A DNA stretch of 6,469 bases, taken from assembly GCA_030618315.1 (NCBI GenBank), contig JAUXDO010000065.1:1-6469 (forward strand), read 5' to 3'. Each line of letters opens with the position of its first letter. Positions within the stretch are counted from its first letter, which is position 1. This document shows, piece by piece, positions 1-3,716 of this stretch. Position numbers and translations under genes: made by a program. This DNA is from Candidatus Peregrinibacteria bacterium (GTDB taxonomy: Bacteria > Patescibacteriota > Gracilibacteria > UM-FILTER-43-11). The notes below the pieces were generated by a model, which saw nothing but the letters and a program-made list of their open reading frames with translations, was not told the origin of the DNA and ran no database searches.

Positions 1-1047
1 AAAAGTCTTTAATATTTCTTCTTCATGCTTTAATTCAGGATATGCATCACTCATTATATGAATTACTTTTTTTGCGATGATGTGAGTGAAGTTTTCCTCA
101 ATCCCTAGTGTTTTACCATGTCTTATTGCACGTCTCATAAGTCTGCGCATCACATATCCCTGATCCAGATTGCTTGGCTTTACGCCGTCCGCACACATAA
201 AAGTCGCAGCCCGCAGATGATCTGAAATAATACGATATGATGTTGGATTATCTTCGTAAGAAATATTGGTAAGTGAACTGATTTTTTCGATTAAAGGCTG
301 AAAAAGATCTGTATCATAAACAGTTTTAAATCCATTAAGTACGGCTACAACTCTATCGAGTCCGAGCCCGGTATCAACATTCTTTTGTTCGAGCGGAGTA
401 AATGAACCGTCTTCGTTTTTGTTGTACTGCATAAAAACGTCATTCCATATTTCTACCCAATCATCTTTATTTTCTCCCGGATTGCCGTGTGGTTTGCCAT
501 CTCCAACCCAATAAAACATTTCAGTATCTGGTCCGCATGGGCCTGTTTGCCCTGCCGGTCCCCACCAGTTATCCTCTTTGCCTAGGTAGGCAATTCTATC
601 TTCCGGGATACCGAGGGATTTCCAGATTTTTGCTGATTCTTCGTCTTTCGGAGCGTCATCATCACCTTTAAAGACAGTAACAGCAAGTTTTTCAATTGGA
701 ATATTAAGCCACTTTTTTCCGGTTAAAAATTCAAAGCTGAATTTTATCGCATCTTCCTTAAAATAATCACCGAGTGACCAGTTTCCGAGCATTTCAAAAA
801 AGGTAAGGTGACTGTCGTCTCCCACATTATCAATATCTACTGTACGAATGCATTTTTGTGCGTCCACAAGTCTTTTACCAGCTGGATGTGGCTCGCCAAG
901 AAGATATGGGACAAGTGGATGCATTCCGGCTGTTGTAAATAATACAGTCGGATCGTTTTCCGGAAGCAGAGGTGCCGATGGAATAATTGCGTGACCTTTT
1001 TCCTCGAAGAATTGAAGGAATTTTTGACGCAGTTCTTTTGCGGTCAT
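1..1047 (-). CDS. alaS: Alanyl-tRNA synthetase, N-terminal part (cut by the window's left edge)
   Basis: Class II synthetase that charges tRNA-Ala in the cytoplasm. The 349 visible codons cover the catalytic domain and the start of the tRNA-recognition domain; the rest lies outside the window. Visible motifs are the N-terminal helix ELRQKFLQFFEEKGH (residues 5-19), LFTTAGMHPLV (36-46), QKCIRT (64-69), motif 2 TFFEMLGN (82-89) followed by WSLGDYFK, GPAGQTGPCGP (163-173), and motif 3 DTGLGLDRV (225-233). The stretch KPSNLDQGYVMRRLMRRAIRHG (290-311) matches the E. coli segment that reads the G3:U70 pair, so Asn293 probably corresponds to E. coli Asn303. The loop between CIR and TFFEML is about five residues shorter than in the E. 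coli type, a variant I associate with CPR AlaS (recall only). The start at 1047 gives the usual AlaS N-terminus. No Shine-Dalgarno is visible. The gene is divergent from the gene at 1257. Confidence 0.96.
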   Translation of the reverse strand, partial: MTAKELRQKFLQFFEEKGHAIIPSAPLLPENDPTVLFTTAGMHPLVPYLLGEPHPAGKRLVDAQKCIRTVDIDNVGDDSHLTFFEMLGNWSLGDYFKEDAIKFSFEFLTGKKWLNIPIEKLAVTVFKGDDDAPKDEESAKIWKSLGIPEDRIAYLGKEDNWWGPAGQTGPCGPDTEMFYWVGDGKPHGNPGENKDDWVEIWNDVFMQYNKNEDGSFTPLEQKNVDTGLGLDRVVAVLNGFKTVYDTDLFQPLIEKISSLTNISYEDNPTSYRIISDHLRAATFMCADGVKPSNLDQGYVMRRLMRRAIRHGKTLGIEENFTHIIAKKVIHIMSDAYPELKHEEEILKTF

Positions 1048-1054
1048 AACTTAT

Positions 1055-1084
1055 TAACGAGATAACGAAGTAACGAAATAACGA
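1055..1084. repeat. Four-copy tandem repeat, 8-bp period (TAACGA core)
   Basis: TAACGA occurs at 1055-1060, 1063-1068, 1071-1076 and 1079-1084, separated each time by two variable bases (GA, AG, AA), so the period is exactly 8 bp. It begins 8 bp from the alaS start codon, and on the alaS strand reads as four TCGTTA units in the leader. No protein-binding role can be assigned from sequence alone. It may be a slippage-prone microsatellite. Confidence 0.85.
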
Positions 1085-1114
1085 TACTACAATACTGAAA
1101 ACTTGAAAACTAAA

Positions 1115-1185
1115 TAGCGGTTAGCGGTTAGCTGGTAGCGGGTAGCTTTTTGGGCTAACCGCTAACCGCTAGTCGCTAACCGCTA
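1115..1185. repeat. Long hairpin built from tandem 7-bp units
   Basis: The left arm (1115-1146) is made of TAGCGGT-type heptamers (TAGCGGT, TAGCGGT, TAGCTGG, TAGCGGG, TAGC). The right arm (1154-1185) is made of GCTAACC-type heptamers, the reverse complement of the same unit. The 32-nt arms align without gaps with 27 Watson-Crick pairs; on the plus strand two of the five others could be G-U wobbles. The loop is 7 nt (TTTTTGG). It lies between the divergent alaS and 1257 genes. No downstream T-run on either strand makes it a typical terminator. Confidence 0.9.
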
Positions 1186-1195
1186 TCAGTAAGTA

Positions 1196-1224
1196 TTGCA
1201 TTATGCGTTAAAATTTGGTATAAT
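1196..1224 (+). promoter_or_regulatory. Sigma70-type promoter for the 1257/1707 gene pair
   Basis: A consensus -10 TATAAT (1219-1224) is preceded by TGG, giving an extended -10. With a 17-bp spacer, the -35 is TTGCAT (1196-1201), which matches the consensus only in TTG. Transcription would start near 1231, leaving a leader of about 26 nt before the ATG at 1257. On the opposite strand CATAAT (1200-1205) could be a weak -10 for alaS; if so the two promoters overlap and the alaS leader would include the hairpin at 1115-1185. That second promoter is speculative. Confidence 0.7.
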
Positions 1225-1256
1225 AAACAGATATATTTATTAACTTATTCAAAATA

Positions 1257-1682
1257 ATGACAAAAGAAAATTTAAAAAGCAATTCAGAAGAACCAACTCA
1301 GTCTGGGGCACAATTGCCTCTAGATAGAATCACTAAAAATGAAACTGTAAATGAAGCTAATAAAAATCTGTTTTATGCTCAGATTGAGCAGGGATTTGGA
1401 GTTAAAAATTTAACAAATTTTTTATCAAGATTGATGGAAGAGGGGAAAACTAAGGTTATTTTTAAAAAAGATAGCATTAATATTCTTCATAATGAAGAAG
1501 AATATAATATTCCTGTTAGCTTTTTTCAAGAAGTAAAAAACCCTAGCAATCGAGATGAAGTTGAAAAATGGTTGAGTGGTTTATTTGAAAAAGGACCTAC
1601 TAAGATGCATTTTAAAGAAGGCGTAATGATAATTAAACATAATAAGGAAGAGTATAATATTCCTTCTGAGTTATTCAGTTAA
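1257..1682 (+). CDS. Unrecognised 141-residue protein with two internal 39-residue repeats
   Basis: I do not recognise this family. The first ~35 residues are polar (Asn, Glu, Lys, Thr) and probably disordered. Residues 52-90 and 102-140 align without gaps at an offset of 50 with 19 of 39 identities. Each repeat has an amphipathic stretch (FLSRLMEEG / WLSGLFEKG), a likely beta strand (TKVIFKK / TKMHFKE), a second strand ending in IxxHN, and a nearly identical EEYNIP motif before a final Phe. The helix-Gly-strand-strand-IP layout faintly recalls DUF4342; this is only an impression. There is no signal peptide or membrane segment, so a cytoplasmic location is inferred. It ends 24 bp before the PilT-like ATPase on the same strand with no terminator between, so the two are probably co-transcribed from the promoter at 1196. 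No Shine-Dalgarno is visible. Confidence 0.88.
   Translation: MTKENLKSNSEEPTQSGAQLPLDRITKNETVNEANKNLFYAQIEQGFGVKNLTNFLSRLMEEGKTKVIFKKDSINILHNEEEYNIPVSFFQEVKNPSNRDEVEKWLSGLFEKGPTKMHFKEGVMIIKHNKEEYNIPSELFS
1410..1676 (+). repeat. Coding tandem duplication inside the 141-residue protein
   Basis: Positions 1410-1526 and 1560-1676 encode the two 39-residue repeats, with a 33-bp (11-residue) linker that includes KNPSNRDE. The best-conserved DNA is in the HNxEEYNIP codons near the end of each unit (for example TATAATATTCCT in both). About half the residues differ, so this is an old duplication rather than a recent one. Confidence 0.85.
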
Positions 1683-1706
1683 ACAATAATAATATAATTC
1701 AAAACT

Positions 1707-2801
1707 ATGGCAGACGAAAACACACAAACACAACCTCAGGAAGCTGTACCAGCGGCTCAGACAAAGGTTAGCCTTGATCAGTTAGTAAATCTTTGTATTG
1801 AACAAGAAGCATCCGATATTCACTTTGGTGAAGGAAGCAGGGTGGCGCTTCGTAAAGAGGGTAAAATTGTATTTATTGAAAACATTGCACCTCTTTTAAA
1901 GGCAGACGCTGAGGCAATGATTTTTTCAATTGTTCAGACTGATGATGAGAAGCAAAGACTAGAACGCGTGCGTGAATTAGACCTTTCATATACTCATTCC
2001 AGTGGTGTTAATTTTAGAGTAAACGTGTTTTATCAAAGAAATATGTTATCCGCTTCTATGCGTATGATTTCAAAACATATCCCAACAATGGATGAGTTGG
2101 GCATACCATCGGAGATGAAGAAGCTGTTAACTCTTCGTGAAGGTTTGATACTTGTTGCAGGTAGTGCTGGTTCTGGAAAATCTACAAGTATTCAGGCAAT
2201 GCTTGAAAATGTTAACGCTAATTCAGTTGAACATATCGTTACAATTGAAAATCCAATCGAGCATGTATTTGAAGACAATCAATCATTCTTTACTCAAAGA
2301 GAAGTTGGAAAGGACACATTAACAGTTACAAATGCATTGAGTTCTGCACTTCGCGAGGATCCAAATATAATTATGGTCAGCGAAATTAATGATTTAGAAA
2401 CACTTGAACATGTTTTTACAATTGTTGAAACAGGTCATTTAGTTATAGCTTCTATGTCTACAAAAAATGCCAGACAAACTCTTGATAGAATGCTTTCTAT
2501 GTATCCTCAGGATCAAAGAGAGCAGGCTCAGGATCGCATTGCTGATAATATGATTTGTGTTTTGGCTCAGGATCTTGTCGACAGAGTCGACCAGGCAGGA
2601 CGAGTAGCAATTTATGAACTTTTGCTTTTTGATCCAAGTGTTCAGAGTATTGTAAAACGTGGTAATTTAAATCAATTACATACTGCCGTTCAGTCAGGTG
2701 CAGGCGAAGGAATGATAAGTATGGATACTTACGCATATCAAATGGCTGAGCAGGGAATAATTTCACAAGAGGATGCTTCACGATTTAGTGCATCTGAATA
2801 A
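1707..2801 (+). CDS. PilT/GspE-family secretion ATPase (PilT-like) with altered motif residues
   Basis: Its 364 residues are close to the ~345 of PilT, plus a ~20-residue Gln/Ala/Thr-rich N-terminal tail. Family features in order: EASDIHF near residue 34 (PilT N-terminal domain), FRVNVFYQR (103-111), Walker A GSAGSGKS (152-159), Asp-box TIENPIE (179-185), Walker B region REDPNIIMVSEINDLET (216-232), His-box TGHLVIASMST (242-252), then DRMLSMYP and a PilT-like C-terminal domain. The family normally powers type IV pilus retraction as a cytoplasmic hexamer. Oddities against the usual PilT pattern: Asp-box D to N (Asn182), VGE to VSE (Ser225), EIRD to EIND (Asn228), the second His-box histidine to Ser251, and SVQSIVKR (311-318) where PilT has AIRNLIRE. 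Lys158, Glu185 and Glu226 remain, so ATP binding is likely, but activity and direction are uncertain. No pilin genes are in view. It follows the repeat protein at 1257, with no Shine-Dalgarno. Confidence 0.92.
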   Translation: MADENTQTQPQEAVPAAQTKVSLDQLVNLCIEQEASDIHFGEGSRVALRKEGKIVFIENIAPLLKADAEAMIFSIVQTDDEKQRLERVRELDLSYTHSSGVNFRVNVFYQRNMLSASMRMISKHIPTMDELGIPSEMKKLLTLREGLILVAGSAGSGKSTSIQAMLENVNANSVEHIVTIENPIEHVFEDNQSFFTQREVGKDTLTVTNALSSALREDPNIIMVSEINDLETLEHVFTIVETGHLVIASMSTKNARQTLDRMLSMYPQDQREQAQDRIADNMICVLAQDLVDRVDQAGRVAIYELLLFDPSVQSIVKRGNLNQLHTAVQSGAGEGMISMDTYAYQMAEQGIISQEDASRFSASE

Positions 2802-2820
2802 AAAATATTTATAACAAATT

Positions 2821-2860
2821 CGTAGAGACGCGCCGCGGCGCGTCTCTACGTTTATTTATT
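2821..2860. terminator. Perfect 30-bp palindrome, probable bidirectional terminator
   Basis: Positions 2821-2850 form a perfect palindrome: the half CGTAGAGACGCGCCG is followed directly by its reverse complement, with SacII-like CCGCGG at the centre. It is 22/30 GC in an AT-rich background. To its right is TTTATTTATTTTATT; read on the minus strand the other flank is T-rich too (AATTTGTTATAAATATTTTTT). It lies between the convergent ATPase (stop 2801) and LapA-like gene (stop 2865), as expected for a shared terminator. Similar GTAGAGACGCG...CGCGTCTCTAC palindromes are, from memory, dispersed repeats in cyanobacteria and other bacteria, so it may also be a mobile REP-like element. Confidence 0.8.
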
Positions 2861-2864
2861 TTAT

Positions 2865-3062
2865 TCAACCATACAACAGCCAAATCAGTATCACCGCTAT
2901 CAGCGCACCGTCAAAAAATATTCCAAATGAAAGAAGCCCAAGACTAATTTCAATATCTTTCCCAAACATATGGAATTTAACTTTTCTACCCCAGTTCTGC
3001 ATGAATGTTGCTAGATAAGTAATTGTTAGTAGTGCAATGATGAAGAATAGAATTGTTTTCAT
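2865..3062 (-). CDS. Small two-helix membrane protein, LapA/DUF1049-like
   Basis: A 65-residue protein with two hydrophobic helices (about residues 3-21 and 39-63) and a short polar loop between them. The loop MQNWGRKVKFHMFGKDIEIS followed by LGLLSFGIFFDGALIA resembles the LapA domain (PF06305), which typically has a QN motif after the first helix and a plalLl..F..Ga second helix. In proteobacteria LapA works with LapB in controlling lipopolysaccharide synthesis; short LapA-domain proteins elsewhere have no settled role, so none is claimed here. The stop is TGA, followed two codons later by TAA. It has a good promoter of its own (3117-3144) and a leader of about 48 nt. The start has no Shine-Dalgarno; it was chosen because it precedes the first helix. 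Confidence 0.72.
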   Translation of the reverse strand: MKTILFFIIALLTITYLATFMQNWGRKVKFHMFGKDIEISLGLLSFGIFFDGALIAVILIWLLYG

Positions 3063-3090
3063 GATATTTATGCTCGGAGTACCTCTCGTG

Positions 3091-3177
3091 GATGAGCTTC
3101 GCGTGGTTCCTATTTTATTATAGTAGGTTTATTACCAGTAACAATATAATAGGACAACGCGAGTAATCGAGCTCATC
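3091..3177. repeat. Imperfect inverted repeat surrounding the 2865-3062 gene's promoter
   Basis: The left arm (3091-3114) reads GATGAGCT-TCGCGT-GGT-TCCTATT. The reverse complement of the right arm (3148-3177) reads GATGAGCT-CGATTAC-TCGCGT-TG-TCCTATT. The arms are therefore the same apart from a 7-nt gap (CGATTAC) and the GGT/TG difference. The 33-bp centre (3115-3147) contains the -10 and -35 of the minus-strand promoter. The right arm overlaps the first copy of the 16-mer repeat. Further left, GCTCG...CTCGTGGATG (3072-3094) looks like a more decayed inverted copy of the same unit. Confidence 0.75.
3117..3144 (-). promoter_or_regulatory. Sigma70-type promoter for the LapA-like gene
   Basis: On the minus strand TTGTTA (3139-3144) is followed after 16 bp by a consensus TATAAT (plus-strand ATTATA, 3117-3122). 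Transcription would begin near 3110 and reach the ATG at 3062. The 16-mer repeats at 3157-3243 lie just upstream of the -35 (their centres roughly 55, 77 and 126 bp before the predicted start), where activator sites often lie. Confidence 0.65.
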
Positions 3178-3243
3178 AACGCGAGTAATCGAGCAACATC
3201 CACAGGTCTGTACTCAGACCGACATCCACGCGAGTAATCGAGC
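3157..3243. repeat. Three exact copies of a 16-mer
   Basis: ACGCGAGTAATCGAGC occurs identically at 3157-3172, 3179-3194 and 3228-3243. Start-to-start distances are 22 and 49 bp. Copies 2 and 3 are separated by two near-identical ACATCCAC segments (3196-3203 and 3222-3229) around a small hairpin. Each copy holds two direct CGAG half-units separated by TAAT. The cluster lies between the YvlD-like stop (3249) and the LapA-like promoter. It may be a regulator's binding array or a short dispersed repeat. Confidence 0.85.
3205..3220. repeat. Small perfect hairpin inside the 16-mer cluster
   Basis: GGTCTG (3205-3210) and CAGACC (3215-3220) form a perfect 6-bp stem with a 4-nt loop (TACT). It lies 29-44 bp past the YvlD-like stop on the minus strand. 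No T-run follows on that strand, so it is not a convincing intrinsic terminator. Confidence 0.6.
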
Positions 3244-3248
3244 ACGAA

Positions 3249-3623
3249 TTACTTCCTAGCTAGCCATTGAATAAGCATATTTACAATCGCCATAATAATA
3301 CCGACAGACAGGTAGGTGAATATACTTCCGGCGATAATAATCTCTACTCCTTCAAATGCCAAAATACCAACCGCATATTTAGCAAACCAGACCAAGAACA
3401 TATTAATTACGAGTGTAAAAAGCCCTGCAGTAATAAATATAAACGGTAATGCGACAATTTTTAATATTGGTTTTACGAAGCCATTTAAAAGGCCAAAAAT
3501 TAAAGCTGCAATTAAATACCCCTTCCAGCCTCCTGTAATCAAGAAGTCTCCGCCGAGTATTTGTACTGTCATATATAAACCAATAGCATTGGCCAGGATA
3601 TGGAGGATTAATCGTTTAATCAT
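3249..3623 (-). CDS. YvlD-type membrane protein, 'phage holin family 4' (PF04020/DUF360)
   Basis: A 124-residue integral membrane protein with about four hydrophobic segments (roughly residues 4-22, 35-50, 55-80 and 97-121). The central block GLLNGFVKPILKIVALP (44-60), then FIFITAGLFTLVINMFLVWFA (61-81), is the family hallmark: GLxNxxVrPILkxxxLPxxxxTlGLFxxVINxxxxxxA. Length and topology are normal for the family. Despite the holin name, most members are chromosomal genes in non-phage contexts (B. subtilis YvlD is an example) and their function is not established. No lysis genes or other phage genes are nearby, so a lysis role is not supported. It lies 93 bp downstream of ileS on the same strand, with a possible promoter of its own at 3661-3688, and ends in TAA. 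No Shine-Dalgarno precedes the ATG. Confidence 0.92.
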   Translation of the reverse strand: MIKRLILHILANAIGLYMTVQILGGDFLITGGWKGYLIAALIFGLLNGFVKPILKIVALPFIFITAGLFTLVINMFLVWFAKYAVGILAFEGVEIIIAGSIFTYLSVGIIMAIVNMLIQWLARK

Positions 3624-3630
3624 AATATGA

Positions 3631-3702
3631 ATTGAAATTAGAAATTTGAAACTTGAAATTTTTATATAAATCTAATTTCCAATATCAATTATCAAGTTTC
3701 AA
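3631..3702. repeat. AT-rich imperfect inverted repeat between ileS and the YvlD-like gene
   Basis: TTGAAACTTGA (3646-3656) and TCAAGTTTCAA (3692-3702) are perfect 11-nt inverted repeats. An outer segment ATTGAAATTAGA (3631-3642) pairs with TCTAATTTCCAAT (3671-3683) apart from one extra base, so two alternative stems are interleaved. It is AT-rich with a long loop, hence a poor terminator. Related TGAAAACTTGAAAAC sequence occurs near 1096-1110 in the other intergenic region, suggesting a shared repeat vocabulary. Confidence 0.65.
3661..3688 (-). promoter_or_regulatory. Possible promoter for the YvlD-like gene
   Basis: On the minus strand TTGATA (plus 3683-3688, 5/6 to consensus) is followed after 16 bp by TATAAA (plus 3661-3666). 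Predicted start is near 3654, about 30 nt before the ATG at 3623. AT-rich sequence produces such matches by chance, and read-through from ileS is equally possible. Confidence 0.4.
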
Positions 3703-3716
3703 GGTTATTTTATCAG

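Noticed and set aside
489..671. 60-codon plus-strand open frame
   Set aside because: Lies wholly antisense to the well-supported alaS coding sequence and its translation has no recognisable features.
1048..1256. T-box or amino-acid riboswitch controlling alaS
   Set aside because: No T-box signature (AGGGTGG...ACCGCG-like) or terminator/antiterminator pair is seen; the hairpin there is a heptamer-repeat structure.
2497..2781. 94-codon minus-strand open frame
   Set aside because: Antisense shadow of the 3' end of the ATPase gene, which has clear family motifs in the plus frame.
2861..2870. TGA read as glycine (code 25)
   Set aside because: TGA appears only at the end of the LapA-like gene. 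The long synthetase frames have no internal TGA, and their conserved glycines use GGN codons.
3157..3243. CRISPR array
   Set aside because: Only three 16-bp repeats with unequal gaps of 6 and 33 bp; too short and irregular, and no cas genes nearby.
3249..3623. Prophage holin marking a phage remnant
   Set aside because: The family name is misleading: no endolysin, structural or integrase genes are present, and neighbours are housekeeping genes.
3267..3630. Two plus-strand open frames (60 and 104 codons)
   Set aside because: Both are antisense to the YvlD-like gene, whose conserved central block shows the minus strand is the coding one.
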